NCBI GenBank assembly: GCA_029834535.1
Contig: JAQMWT010000316.1
Span: forward strand, 1 to 64,000
DNA length: 64,000 nucleotides
Direction: 5' to 3'
Source of the DNA: Chrysophaeum taylorii
Taxonomy: Eukaryota > Sar > Pelagophyceae > Pelagomonadales > Pelagomonadaceae
Made by a program: the position numbers and the translations under genes. Positions 1 to 9,898 of this stretch are shown here, in pieces (the stretch's first letter is position 1; every line of letters begins with the position of its first letter). The notes under the pieces were generated by a model, which ran no database searches, was not told where the DNA came from, and saw only the letters and a program-made list of their open reading frames with translations.

Positions 1-325
1 AAAGAAGAGAGAAATGGGGTGACAGTACGAAGTTCTCAAAGAGCAGATCCTCGTTCGCACGCAGCATAATACTGAGGCCGTCCTGGAACGTCTAGCGACT
101 GAGGGAGATATGCACGGCTGGTGTCGGTGCAACCGCAGCAGCCTGTGTGGTAGCAGAGGCATCATGGTTTGTCGCTTTTGCGACAACCTGGGGGAAGTTC
201 GGCCGTGGAGAGCGAGCGGACTGTCCTTCGAACGACTGGGGAGAAGCCGCGGCCACGGGAGTGCCAAGAGTGACATAGGCGACACTCACACGCACAATTT
301 GTGGCAAAGAAGGGTAGGGCCAGGC

Positions 326-346
326 TAGTTTAACGACGTTGCGGTC
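326..346 (+). repeat. 21-bp dispersed direct repeat, copy 1 of 4
   Basis: TAGTTTAACGAC, one variable base, TT, one variable base, CGGTC. Here the variable bases are G and G, identical to the copy at 2168. Confidence 0.8.
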
Positions 347-570
347 ACTGGGGTTAGGCATCTTCAATCCTGTAAAGGCTTGTCATCATAGGCATGATGC
401 ATACAGAGTAGAGAACGAAAAGTGGAGAACTCAGCAAAGTGGCTTTGTAAAACCATCAGCCACGTTTAGCTTGCCGGGACATGATGGACTCGTATTTTCT
501 GTAGCGAGATGTACTCACGGATCTTAAACCATCTGGTCGACAGTGCCTTGATCGAGAAGATCCATCTGGG

Positions 571-846
571 TTATTGTATGTGAACAGCGGCAGCATTGTC
601 AGACAAGAGAGGCTTCTGATGAAGCGCATCTTCAGCAATTGTTGTCATTGTCATCGAAGTCAACAGGATCAGCGGTGTTCTCACCATTAACATTGTTGAC
701 GCGAAGGTGGGGTTGACGACAAAGGAGAGTTCCAACAGCAGCTTGCGTAGCCAAACAGCTTCATCAGCACAAATACTGAGGGCAATCAACTCAGCTTCGT
801 GAGTTGAGCAGGAGACAATCGGTTGAAGCTTGCTTTTCCAACACAT
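571..846 (-). pseudogene. copia RNase H segment
   Basis: A 91-residue frame. Its first 40 residues (WKSKLQPIVSCSTHEAELIAL then EAVWLRKLLLEL) match the copia RNase H hallmark W.SK.Q..V..ST.EAE..AL...E..WL..LL.EL. The catalytic Glu of the HEAE motif is kept. The frame turns to unrelated sequence after residue 45, so it is truncated by a shift. The start codon in the frame is internal; this is the end of the pol polyprotein. Confidence 0.8.
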
Positions 847-1046
847 AAGGCAATGAAAAGATAGAAGACAAACCGGTATGATTTCCTATCTTCCTGTGCT
901 AAGGAAGGGGCATTGTCAGCGTCAACCATGGCAACTAAGGGATCAAACTGTCCAGTGGATACATCCTGCGGTTGGTAGTCGACCACAGTAGAGATCAATT
1001 CGATTAGCGGAAACAGTGCGAAGGTGAGCTTCAATAGCCATTACCT

Positions 1047-2150
1047 TTAGGATGAAACCAGAGGCGAAGTGAGCGGTTTTCCGGCTTCCTCAGGTAGCGG
1101 AGCAAGGTGTTCTAGCATCTGGACATGAACGTACGTGGGTGCATGCATACCACGCGAACATCTGCCCAAGGCTTGCGAGAAGTCAGGTCTGCAGGCCACT
1201 TGCATGAACACCAGCTTGCCAAGGAGGGTGGCAAAGGCGAGTTGATGTACAACCTGTTTCAGAGCTGGGAGTGCCATCTTTATACTTGAAGGACGAGGAC
1301 ATGGATATTATGAGCAGTTGCTGCAAGACAGGATGATCAGCGAAGAGTTCATCAAGCTTGGCTTGCACATCCAGAATGGCCCGGATCCATCGACGACACA
1401 CACGCATGCCTAGGAGGGTATGACAGGTTCAAACTGCTCTGCCAGCTACCGTTTGTGGAGGGCATCCTGTAACTCAGTACGAAGATGTCATCATTGCACA
1501 CACAATGTCGTCTACAGACAGACTGCATACGACGAACTTAGCATGTGCGGATACTCGAGCATAGGCAAGAGTCCGAATGCGCGCTAGCCAAGGCTACGGA
1601 AGAAGCCGTCTATCCTTTGTTCCAAAGAGATGGTGATTGCCGAAGTCCATAAAGTGACTTCAGCAGTTTCCAGGCGTCGGCCCTTGTACTTAGCGTCATC
1701 GGGGTCGAAGCTTGATGCCGTCTGGTAACTGAACATAGACGTTGGCATCAATGTCAGACTGAACGCGCGCGTTCGGGACGTCTGCGTGGTAGACAGGCAA
1801 TTGCTTGTATGCTGCATCGCCAGTAGTACCCGGATTGCGGTCATTGTGGCCATTGGGCTGAAGGTGCCAAAGAAATCGGCCAAGCGGAGGCTAGGAAGCC
1901 ACGTAGCACGAGGCCTTGTGCTTAACCATTTGCCTGCAGTCCGTTTTAATCTTCAGCACCATCCTGCTGTCAATAGGACGAGAGACACCGTCGGGTAATG
2001 AAAGCTGAAGCAGCCAAAGCGGACAATGTCGTGGAGTTCCTTGGCGATGGCCTTGAGGTAGGCGTGCCTGTCTTCAGGCGACATACCGTGGAGGCACTTG
2101 TTTGTATTCGTCGATGTCCGCTTCTTGGACCTCTTATTCGTCAGGACCAA
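1047..2150 (-). pseudogene. copia reverse transcriptase, frame-broken
   Basis: Several short frames give the copia RT in order. The start (2150-1953) has the SPEDRHAYLKAIAKEL segment that resembles the A..KE..L opening of copia RT. The next frame (1883-1584) has TFSPMATMTAIRVLLAM, like the TFSPV..M.TIR.LL motif. Near 1512-1495 the frame reads LSVDDIV, the catalytic YVDD box with Ser for Tyr. The 1277-1047 frame has the RPDFSQALGRCSR segment that precedes RNase H. At least three frame changes separate these, so no functional RT can be made from this copy. Confidence 0.75.
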
Positions 2151-2167
2151 CAGTGGCTGGTGAACTA

Positions 2168-2188
2168 TAGTTTAACGACGTTGCGGTC
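2168..2188 (+). repeat. 21-bp dispersed direct repeat, copy 2 of 4
   Basis: Same motif with variable bases G and G. On the minus strand it is read in a different frame from copies 3 and 4, so conservation is at the DNA level. Confidence 0.8.
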
Positions 2189-2780
2189 GAGGCAGTGTGC
2201 GCGAATTCGGGATAAGCGGAAACAGCGTCAGTAGGGGGGTAGAGGAAGCAGATTCCAGTTGAATATGGATAGTAGGGTCGGCATGTAAGACCTGAGTGAT
2301 ATACTCTGTAGAGACCAGAAGGTATTCCTCCAAGTCAGACAGAGATGCAGAATTAGCGCCAAACTCGGAAGAATTGTGATCGATAAAGCTGGTCGGCGCC
2401 AGATACGTAAGTGCATACTGTAGTGAAGAAATGCCAAAGGCAGCGGCGTGCTCAGTGAACGCAGCTAAAAGAGGCTGAGAAATGGAGCGCGTAGGTGAAC
2501 CATCCGCAGTTAGAAAGGTTGCGGCTGGGATGCTGGATGCGCACTTAGCGTGGGCGAAGTAACCATCGACGTGAGGGTAACGGGCAAGTAAGTCAGTGCG
2601 CAACGGGAGAAGAAGACGAGCTAACAACGCATGTCCCCCCCTCTGAGCAGATAGCAGACCAGAGGATACCACCATTGATATGCAGGGCGGAGAGGGCGGG
2701 AGACTTGAACGTAAGAAAGTGGTGGCGAAGATCCCAGCGGAAATCGGCGAGTTTGCCACCAGCGGCTTTGTAAGCACCAA
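2172..2780 (-). CDS. unassigned retroelement ORF between integrase and RT
   Basis: A 202-residue open frame between the integrase and RT regions. In copia elements this stretch is a poorly conserved linker. A segment around residues 90-175 has regular hydrophobic spacing and an acidic patch (SLSDLEEYLLV) and looks coding. The last residues are encoded by one copy of the 21-bp repeat (2168-2188), after which the frame stops. No domain recognised. Confidence 0.35.
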   Translation of the reverse strand: MVLTKPLVANSPISAGIFATTFLRSSLPPSPPCISMVVSSGLLSAQRGGHALLARLLLPLRTDLLARYPHVDGYFAHAKCASSIPAATFLTADGSPTRSISQPLLAAFTEHAAAFGISSLQYALTYLAPTSFIDHNSSEFGANSASLSDLEEYLLVSTEYITQVLHADPTIHIQLESASSTPLLTLFPLIPNSRTLPRPQRR

Positions 2781-3076
2781 TAGTAGACGCTTGCAGCCGG
2801 GCTTGGATATTTTTCATGGAGGTTGCCTTGCGGTTGTTAGGTTGTTTGGAACCTGGTACAAGAACGAGGTCATCTTGTGCAAAAAGGTCTTTGTAAGAAG
2901 GAAGCAAGGGCGGCGGTGGCATAGAGCCAGAATCGTCGACGGGAGCGTCGGAAGGAGGAGGAGAAGCAGGAGCAGGGACGAAGAAGGAGCTGAGGGAGGT
3001 GGAGAGTGCCCCCTCTGAGGATGAGGTGTCCGTGTCCCCCTCTGAATGAAATGGTCTTGGATAGCAGCGTGGGGTG

Positions 3077-4990
3077 TTAGCGAGAAAGGCGCTGGAGGAG
3101 CGTGAGGTGGAGGAGCAAGTTCAGGATCAGGAGTAGGATGCTTGAGCATGTAGAGGAATTGTAGCTTGGACGAAACACGATTTGACCGTTTTCAGGGTTG
3201 AGGACGACGTCGGCAGTATGGTCAACACGTGGGGAGACGAGCGGGTTTTGCGCGTTGGCGCAACATAGATATAAGTATTTGCGGCGGCACGGTTCCCACT
3301 TGTGGTGCTCGTGGGGTTCCAATAGAAGGTAGCATTCAGCGCCGAAGATCTTGAGCATGTCATGCTGGGGAGTGCTCAGTTGATTGTAGAGTAGCTGTTG
3401 CGGACTCAGGATAGCATGGTGAATGCGCTCAAGCGTGGCGTTCGGTAGAAGGTTGTAGCTTTGGATGGTGTGTATCACCGCCCAGGGAAACATGATGGCT
3501 GGTTCCACGATCTTGGAGCCACGATAATGAGCATTAAGGAGAGAGCGAAGGCGAGTTGAGGAGGCGGAGGCGATGAAGCCGATGGCAGACTCAACTTCAA
3601 AGTAAAAGTGGTGCATGTACGGCGGGGAAGCGATGAGCTGAATGCCCTTATCGACACGGTACGGGGAGGTAATGTGCTGGCTAAAGTAGGGCTTGAAGGC
3701 ATCGGAGTAGAGGGTGCGCAGGTGCACGTTGAGTTGTGTACGACAAAAGTCATACACAAAGTCCAGAGCTTGAGTGAACTCCGTGGCGTTGGTGGTGCGT
3801 GTAAAGTACACCGAGAGAAACTTCGAGATAAGTTCCTTGAACACAATGATATGGGTGAAGCCCCCCCATTCTGACGGAATTGTCACATAGCCGCCGTCGC
3901 ACGCCCAGACTTCGCGGGCTTGGTGAGTTTGCTCAAAAGAGGGCTTGGTCGGATTGAAGTGCTTGTGCGGGTGGCGCTTGCTGTGCACGATGCAGTTGGT
4001 GCATAAGTCGCGATACGGTAGATCTGAGGCAGAGAAGCCAGGGCGAGCCAGTAAGTTGGGGGCCTTGGCTGCAACGTTGTCGGGGCAGTGGTGCACCCGG
4101 TGGAAGCGACTGGCACGTTCTTTGGCGTTGAGGTATTCAGCAGATCCGTGTGCGAGGGATTTGCGAGGAATGTGATGAGCGGGGATATGACGTTTGCGCC
4201 GAACATCGAACTTGAGTTCGGTGTCCAAGGCAGGAGGAGGCGGTGCGTCGTCATCCTGGTGCGCAGCAGGGTCACTTGGAGGTGCGTCCTCATCATCACA
4301 AGTAGCTAGAGTGTCTTCGTAGGATGACGAAGACATATAGTTTAACGACATTTCGGTCAAGCAGTTGCTGGAGATAGAAGTCATGAAGGCTTGTGCCAAA
4401 GACAAGGTATCTGTGCTGCACGTGGTGGAGGCCGGATCAAAGGTCATGAAGGTGGATACATAGGATATCTTCATCACGGCAGTAGAATGTTGGAAGGTAG
4501 GGTCCAACATAAGGGACTTAATATCGGCAACGAGGAGCGAGAGGTGCTTGTACAGTGTGCTGTACGTACCGGCAGGCAGAGCATTGCTGAGCATGTCGCA
4601 GCAAAGGTCGTGGCGAAGAGACAAGAGGAAAGATTCCTGTCGTTTGGTGTGGTTGTTAGCACGAATCAACTCCGGTCGAGTGGGATAGCGTAGTTTCCCG
4701 TTGCGAGGGTCGAGTAAGATAATGTTTGCATACCCTCGGACGGTGGGCAATGGAAAAAGCATGGAGTGGATTTTAGAGCCGAGTTTGCGGTCACTTCCAC
4801 GAAGATACCCTATATAGCGACTATGGGATAAGTGGTGATCTTCCAGAGCAAAATGAGAATCCTTGTAGTCGAAAGAATTGTCGGTGGCCTTGTAGGTAAG
4901 GCAGCCAGGCAGCATCTGGACAAGAGCTTTTGTATGGCAGTGCCATAGGCGGCAGCGGAGCCAACTTGAGGAAGGGCCTGGATGATCCAC
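3077..4990 (-). CDS. copia integrase ORF
   Basis: A 637-residue ORF. The first 260 residues are not recognised and include an acidic segment (about 225-255). A zinc-binding motif follows, with HRVHH then CTNC (about residues 297-340), as in the pre-integrase domain. The core has the catalytic triad: D in WACDGG, D in LYSDAF and E in FYFEVE, with the last two 35 residues apart (DD35E). Downstream text (WAVIHTIQSYNLLPNATLERIHHAILSPQQLL is the region, about 500-530) matches the copia integrase tail. It joins retroelement cDNA to host DNA. The C-terminus runs into a hydrophobic out-of-frame-looking tail, so the end is probably shifted. Confidence 0.82.
   Translation of the reverse strand: MDHPGPSSSWLRCRLWHCHTKALVQMLPGCLTYKATDNSFDYKDSHFALEDHHLSHSRYIGYLRGSDRKLGSKIHSMLFPLPTVRGYANIILLDPRNGKLRYPTRPELIRANNHTKRQESFLLSLRHDLCCDMLSNALPAGTYSTLYKHLSLLVADIKSLMLDPTFQHSTAVMKISYVSTFMTFDPASTTCSTDTLSLAQAFMTSISSNCLTEMSLNYMSSSSYEDTLATCDDEDAPPSDPAAHQDDDAPPPPALDTELKFDVRRKRHIPAHHIPRKSLAHGSAEYLNAKERASRFHRVHHCPDNVAAKAPNLLARPGFSASDLPYRDLCTNCIVHSKRHPHKHFNPTKPSFEQTHQAREVWACDGGYVTIPSEWGGFTHIIVFKELISKFLSVYFTRTTNATEFTQALDFVYDFCRTQLNVHLRTLYSDAFKPYFSQHITSPYRVDKGIQLIASPPYMHHFYFEVESAIGFIASASSTRLRSLLNAHYRGSKIVEPAIMFPWAVIHTIQSYNLLPNATLERIHHAILSPQQLLYNQLSTPQHDMLKIFGAECYLLLEPHEHHKWEPCRRKYLYLCCANAQNPLVSPRVDHTADVVLNPENGQIVFRPSYNSSTCSSILLLILNLLLHLTLLQRLSR
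4338..4358 (+). repeat. 21-bp dispersed direct repeat, copy 3 of 4
   Basis: Same motif with variable bases A and T. It lies inside the integrase ORF, where it encodes TEMSLNY on the minus strand. Confidence 0.8.
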
Positions 4991-5229
4991 AAGAAACCCA
5001 TAAACGGCTCCAAGTTATACAGATCTGTCTCTGTCGCGGGGGACGTTGGAGGCAGCAAACGTGTACGTGCTTCCAAACGCGTCAATGGAAGCATGATATT
5101 TGGTGGCGGCGTTTTCTATGGTGAGGTTGCCGTCAGTGTGGTGGCCACCGGTTAAGAAGTAGGCGTTTTGTGATGTTGATGAGGTTGTAAGTAGTAACCT
5201 ATGTGACGGTTGGTCAGTTTCGAAAACGG

Positions 5230-6264
5230 TTATGTAATAGGACACAGGAGTGGGTGAGTTAGTGTGCAATCTGGCAAACAAGTTATATAATATGGTGAAG
5301 GCCTTGACACGCAATGGATTAGTTGCGTGTGGCAGTGGTTCCAAGGAGGAGCGTTTGAAACACAGCTGATCATAAGTACCCTCGGTCGAGAGTGCGTGCG
5401 TTGCTCGTGAGCCTGTTGTGAGTGAAGGCGAAGAAATTGTAAATTGAGTGTTTCAAGGTCAGTCACGGTAAGCTGAACATAACCTGTGCGAGTGTAAGGT
5501 GCAAAAGTTTTAGGAACGGGGACATCTGGTGGATCGGGAAACACCCGGATCCAGTCTTTGGCGATATCTTTGGATAGCCAAAGTCGTTTAGGAATGGCTT
5601 GTATGTCATCCACGATCTTAAAGAAGGGGCGTGGGTGGTGGATAGGCCATGAAAGTATGTTGATTGGTCCAGTAGAATACCTGCGTGCGATGCAGATCCA
5701 TCTTCCCCTAGATTGGTAGTCGCCACATAGGTAGGTCGGGAACCTGTCAACAACATCAACACAGTAATCGAGTGTGGAATGGATGAGGTTGGCCACAGTT
5801 ATGTGGTCTTGATGACAGTACTTGTGGGGTGGTGTCATCTCAGCCAGTAGTACCAAGGGTTGGAGAAGTTTGATGACAGACAGCATGCTGTCGAACAGAG
5901 AGTCGTCGAGCAGGCTGTGTAAGTCTTCGGTCTTATGCTGCTTTAGTAGATTCCTGTTAGTGCATGGAGGAGTTATCTCGATAATATCACAATAAAATTT
6001 GCGCCTTTCCTCTGGTGAGATTTGGTGAAGATGGTTGATAAAGGCGGGTAAAGATTCAAATAATAACACTGTACGAAAACGGTGGCGTAACATGCGCACA
6101 AACGTATCATCAGACTCAACAACAACTTTTAAATTGATATTTAAGCCTAGGTCATTAGTGGCTTGAGACAGGAACGCTGGGGTTGACAAACCAGAACAAA
6201 GTAACATGACAGAGGGTTTGCGAAGATTGGGCTCTTGTGAAAGAAACACTGGGCGAGAAAGCAT
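5230..6264 (-). CDS. C5-cytosine DNA methyltransferase-like domain inside the retroelement
   Basis: A 344-residue ORF whose first 240 residues show the motifs of C5-cytosine methyltransferases in order. Motif I-like SAM site is at about residues 17-33 (SVMLLCSGLS). The motif II-like acidic turn is VVVESDD (47-53). The motif IV catalytic loop is DIIEITPPC, with the PPC at 99-101. The motif VI equivalent is LAEM (140-143, canonical ENV). The motif VIII equivalent is Q184-SRGR, then hydrophobic WICIARR. These enzymes use the PPC cysteine to attack cytosine C6 and the motif VI glutamate to assist. The C-terminal part (target recognition, motifs IX-X) is not clear; the coding signal seems to move into another frame near 5344-5015, so this copy is frameshifted. 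It sits between protease and integrase. Cytosine methyltransferases have been reported inside retrotransposons of dinoflagellates and charophyte algae. Profile search and structure prediction would settle this. Confidence 0.68.
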   Translation of the reverse strand: MLSRPVFLSQEPNLRKPSVMLLCSGLSTPAFLSQATNDLGLNINLKVVVESDDTFVRMLRHRFRTVLLFESLPAFINHLHQISPEERRKFYCDIIEITPPCTNRNLLKQHKTEDLHSLLDDSLFDSMLSVIKLLQPLVLLAEMTPPHKYCHQDHITVANLIHSTLDYCVDVVDRFPTYLCGDYQSRGRWICIARRYSTGPINILSWPIHHPRPFFKIVDDIQAIPKRLWLSKDIAKDWIRVFPDPPDVPVPKTFAPYTRTGYVQLTVTDLETLNLQFLRLHSQQAHEQRTHSRPRVLMISCVSNAPPWNHCHTQLIHCVSRPSPYYITCLPDCTLTHPLLCPIT

Positions 6265-7740
6265 TCATGTTAATGGTGGAGTATTTTGCTGAACAAATTT
6301 GTTCTGTTTCCGAAGATTAAGAACCAAAGGGCGAATCCACGGGCGATCTGGTAAAACTCTCTTGAGGAGATAGTTATAATATGCCAGTAGATCCCTGTTT
6401 TCGTGGTATCGCTTGAGCGGAAATGCGAGTGGGCGTAGTTCGAGTTGCTTGTCGCGGGCGATGTTGTAGGTGAGACAAGGGAGAGCAGGCAAGTTAGCTG
6501 CTACATAATGTATGGGAATACGCACATCTTTGTCTATGCGGCTCGTGACAGCGCTGAGCTTTGGCTCAGATCGATCACTGAACACAGTGGTCAAATTCGT
6601 TTGGTTCCACTCGAGCATGCTCAATATAGCGAGATGTCGGTTGTGTACGGGTTTAAGACATAAAGCGAAGTCAATCTTCACGTAACCGATTTGTGGATGA
6701 TCTGGTAGTGGGACAACTATGTTACGTGTTAACATCATATGGGAGGCACGTTGTTGTCCAGTGGCAGTTTGTATAATAATCGGTGCGTATTTGGGATCCG
6801 GTGGAATAATATGATTCGGAGTTGCGTAGTCGTAGCTGGACATAAAGGATATGTTAGCACGAGAGTCAAAATATAAAAAGGAACAATGTTGGGGAACACT
6901 GTTTACCTTAATATATTTCGTTAGAAGTGCATTTTCCGAATGCGGGCAAGTAGTGGAGCGACTCGCAGTGAAGAAGTTATCCAGAAATAAGAGGTTATTC
7001 GGGATGATGACCGGTTGAACAGGTGGTGATGGTTCGTCAGCATCATCAGCCATGCCGTACTTCTCATCAAATGATGATAGCGAGGTCTTATCGACATCCC
7101 TTGTGGTTTCGGTTTGTTGTGGTTGGTTTATGGCTGATTGGACCTGTGAAGATAGCGAAGACAGTAACGCTGGTGGTAACGCCGAGATGGCGGAAGCAGC
7201 AAAGAGGTTAGGCACTATATCAGAGGGGTTACCCTGTGTGTTGGAGGCATTCTTGGTATCTGTAGTAGGAGGTAGTGCCTTTGGCGTGGGAGCAGTGGCA
7301 ATAGTATGGTGTTGTGGCTCCACGTAGTTTAACGACTTTTCGGTCGAGGATAGATGAACGTCTACATCATAAATGATGTCTTCTGCGAACATGAGTTGTT
7401 CGTTTAGACGAAGTAAGTCACCATTGTCCTCAGTAGATGTGGTTGATAGAATATCGGCGGATTGCAACAGAGTCTCAAACAACTTGGTGATGTTCTGTTG
7501 TAGCTGAGCCGTGATATCATTATCTGTCACATGCCTTGTAAGTTCACTACACTGCTCTTGCAGTGTATTTATGATGCGCTTGGTTCGATCTAATAATTTC
7601 ATATTAGATCGAGAGGACCTGTCGAAAGTGCGAGAGTAAATTGGATGGTCATGGGACTGTCCAGCAGTTTTCTTGGTGACATAAGAATCACCACGCGGAG
7701 GATGTTCCAGGTTGAGAAGAAGTAATGGACGCAAGAGCAT
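6265..7740 (-). CDS. retroelement gag/protease ORF with coiled coil
   Basis: A 491-residue ORF starting with ATG. Residues about 45-130 are charged and leucine-rich, probably coiled coil. A Pro/Thr/Ser-rich linker follows. Around residues 285-300 the stretch FLYFDSRANISFM resembles the copia protease active site, but the usual D-S/T-G-A is D-S-R-A here, so the glycine is lost. A downstream hydrophobic stretch (about residues 335-365) fits the beta-rich protease body. The ORF ends in TGA at 6267-6265 and the next ORF's ATG follows immediately in the same frame, so the two could once have been one polyprotein or be linked by readthrough. The changed active site suggests inactivity. Confidence 0.6.
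   Translation of the reverse strand: MLLRPLLLLNLEHPPRGDSYVTKKTAGQSHDHPIYSRTFDRSSRSNMKLLDRTKRIINTLQEQCSELTRHVTDNDITAQLQQNITKLFETLLQSADILSTTSTEDNGDLLRLNEQLMFAEDIIYDVDVHLSSTEKSLNYVEPQHHTIATAPTPKALPPTTDTKNASNTQGNPSDIVPNLFAASAISALPPALLSSLSSQVQSAINQPQQTETTRDVDKTSLSSFDEKYGMADDADEPSPPVQPVIIPNNLLFLDNFFTASRSTTCPHSENALLTKYIKVNSVPQHCSFLYFDSRANISFMSSYDYATPNHIIPPDPKYAPIIIQTATGQQRASHMMLTRNIVVPLPDHPQIGYVKIDFALCLKPVHNRHLAILSMLEWNQTNLTTVFSDRSEPKLSAVTSRIDKDVRIPIHYVAANLPALPCLTYNIARDKQLELRPLAFPLKRYHENRDLLAYYNYLLKRVLPDRPWIRPLVLNLRKQNKFVQQNTPPLT
7325..7345 (+). repeat. 21-bp dispersed direct repeat, copy 4 of 4
   Basis: Same motif with variable bases T and T. It lies inside the gag/protease ORF, where it encodes TEKSLNY on the minus strand. 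Confidence 0.8.
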
Positions 7741-7891
7741 CTGCAGTTTGAGTCAGACTTTTGTCTGATAGATCCAGCGTGTTTGTAAGTAGTAATTTCG
7801 GTTTTGGTTGTGGTGTCAAACCTTCAACGTAAGGTTGCCAAGAAACAGGGCGTTCTAAGCGCCTTTTATTCGACCCATTTGATACTACTTT

Positions 7892-9015
7892 TTATAAGTC
7901 TAATGCGTATTCTAAGATATAGCTAGGGTTGGTAGGATGACACAATCGTTCAGCGTCTGGCACAGGCCGAGATGAAGATCGAGTTTCATACATATAACAC
8001 CAGTCTACCCAACCACGATCGTAACGATTGTTGCTGGTATTATCGGCATAATGCCGATGTATCTCTTTATAAATTTTTCTACAAAGAGTACCAAAGTCGA
8101 ATTGAAGGTCAGTCTCTTCCTGGTTAAGTCGGTAAGAGATTTGCCTAAGTGCTAGGACAGCTTCAATAAAGACATGGACATACCAGTTAGGATTATAAAC
8201 AACAGAGTTAAACTGCTGCTTTAAGGTAGGACACATCAGTAGTCGTAACAGACTCGTAGTGACTAAAGGCAATGAGCATAATGGCGCGAGCCTTGTTGGG
8301 CAAATAACTTTTGTTATACACCTCATTGATGGCGGGCCAGGCCGCAAGTGCTGGTTTTCCAACACTTTCAAGATTGAAGTAAGTATGCAAGAATGTAGCA
8401 TACGTGTTCTGATAAGTGTGCCTATCAGCAGCAGTTAGCGAGAACATGGTAACAGGGGCACGAACGCGGGTGTCAAAAGCTAATGCTTTCGGGTGCAAGC
8501 GATTTAAGATTCGTTCTTCTTCTAAGAAACGAACATTGATTTCAGGGGGTAATGCCTTGACTTCATTGTCGTAACAGACAGTAGCTAGCTGAGCTACTTC
8601 GGCGTCAGTTAACTTTGGGAAAGCTTCATTGGTGAAGTGCCATTCCTGATACTCAAGGGGGTAATTCATCAACAGCTAAATGGAGATCAGCAGCCCTATC
8701 GGTCTTCCATTCGAGGAAAACGCGATCGAGAATTTGATTCCGGAGGATCTCGTAGTCCTTGCATGACCGAGTGTATGCTTCGTACGAGTCGTACTCGAGG
8801 AAGGCATCGGCATGACTGGACCGTAATAATTGTTTAATATGCTTAATTTGCAAGGACACCTTGCGAGTTTGAAGCTGAAATCGATTTCCTTCGTTGAGAA
8901 ACTCAACTACAGGAGCTTCGAGCTTCAGTATGTCCGCACCTGTGATCGCCTTGGGTGCGGCTCGTGCTGCGTGTTCTGCCATAGCAGTAGACGGGGAACC
9001 TGTGGGTTCAGTCAC
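7892..9015 (-). pseudogene. gag-like region in three overlapping frames
   Basis: Three overlapping minus-strand ORFs (9015-8653, 8672-8208, 8401-7892) appear to be one protein split by frameshifts. The first has an N-terminal charged helical segment, then a stretch with W, L and D residues (about residues 50-115) of the kind seen in copia gag. No CCHC zinc knuckle was seen. The frame at 9015 opens with GTG; its first ATG is at 8982. Identification as gag rests on its position upstream of the protease and on general character, not on a recognised motif. Confidence 0.5.
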
Positions 9016-9820
9016 GCAGTTGACACTGTCTAGACATTCTAAGGGGGTCTGTCTGTCTATCGGTGTCTATGTACACTCATGCGTTATCGATGGAAAAACG
9101 TCTATTTGACAACGGTGCAAGCTGTGAGTCCAGAGTAGTTCCGCTAAGCGTAGTCACTCATGGCAGCTGGTTATTTTGGTGCTCTCAAGGAGCTTGGTAA
9201 GTGCATTGTCATGGAATGTACGAGTGGACGTACCCAAAATATTCCATAACATGTGTGCAAGAGTACAGGTTAGCCAACTTACACACACATCAACATTAAC
9301 ATGACAACACGATACTATGAACAGGTGCACACAAGGTTACACGATCGCGTGTGCAAAATATGCTATATACAGCCCAATGGTAATGGCGTTGTATAAACAA
9401 GCGTGTTTGCGTGGCGAGGCTGGACTGGCGCGGTAACAGTCCAAAACCCATAGGCTACGTGCACGCTTTAACACATGGCTTCTCAGGGACCCGCCTGGGC
9501 CCATAACCTGCAGAGCATTTAGCATGCAGTGGTAAGTCACCTGGGAAACCATCCCGTCTCATCATGAGCGTCTGGAAGTATTTAATTCGGGGAATGAAAG
9601 GTATGTTCCCTATATCCTCAGAACACGACAGGCGGCATCTAGAACTACACGAGAAAGGTTACGTGTATAGTGCTACATACCTCGGGACGCGCTAGACCAT
9701 GATGATGAGCTTGAGCACAAATCAGAGGACTAATTGACTGTGTAGAAAGGAAGAAGAAGGGTAAGGAAGAGATCACTTTCTTCTCAACGGACAGATAAGG
9801 GTAAGAGGCATCATATTTCT
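9016..9820. other. no supportable gene; expected location of the retroelement leader and 5' LTR
   Basis: AT-rich stretch with no convincing coding frame. It is where the copia element's leader and 5' LTR should lie, but no second LTR copy is available for comparison and I could not place a primer-binding site. Confidence 0.3.
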
Positions 9821-9821
9821 C

Positions 9822-9898
9822 TGGACCGGCTCCTCCCGGTCCGGCCTGGCTCCCACGCTCGGTCCTGGCTCCCATGCTCGAGAGAGGTCTGAAGTTTA
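9822..9898 (+). repeat. dispersed repeat shared with 56107-56170 in inverted orientation
   Basis: The stretch containing CCGGTCCGGCCTGGCTCCCA and then AGGTCTGAAGTTTAGTT matches the reverse complement of 56107-56170 with a few changes. Inside it, a 20-bp subunit (CCTGGCTCCCA plus GCTCG) is duplicated. Confidence 0.65.

Larger units (their letters stand above)
1..9015 (-). mobile_element. Ty1/copia-type LTR retroelement body with embedded methyltransferase-like ORF, degraded
   Basis: Minus-strand reading frames follow one another in copia order: gag-like ORFs (9015-7892), coiled coil and protease (7740-6265), C5-methyltransferase-like ORF (6264-5230), zinc-binding and DD35E integrase (4990-3077), reverse transcriptase (about 2150-1047) and RNase H (846-571). 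Integrase before RT is the copia order; gypsy elements have it after. Many frames are interrupted, so this copy is probably inactive. The 3' LTR would lie left of the window. The 5' LTR should lie just right of 9015, but I could not delimit it without its partner. Base composition is visibly more AT-rich than in the host genes to the right. Confidence 0.85.
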
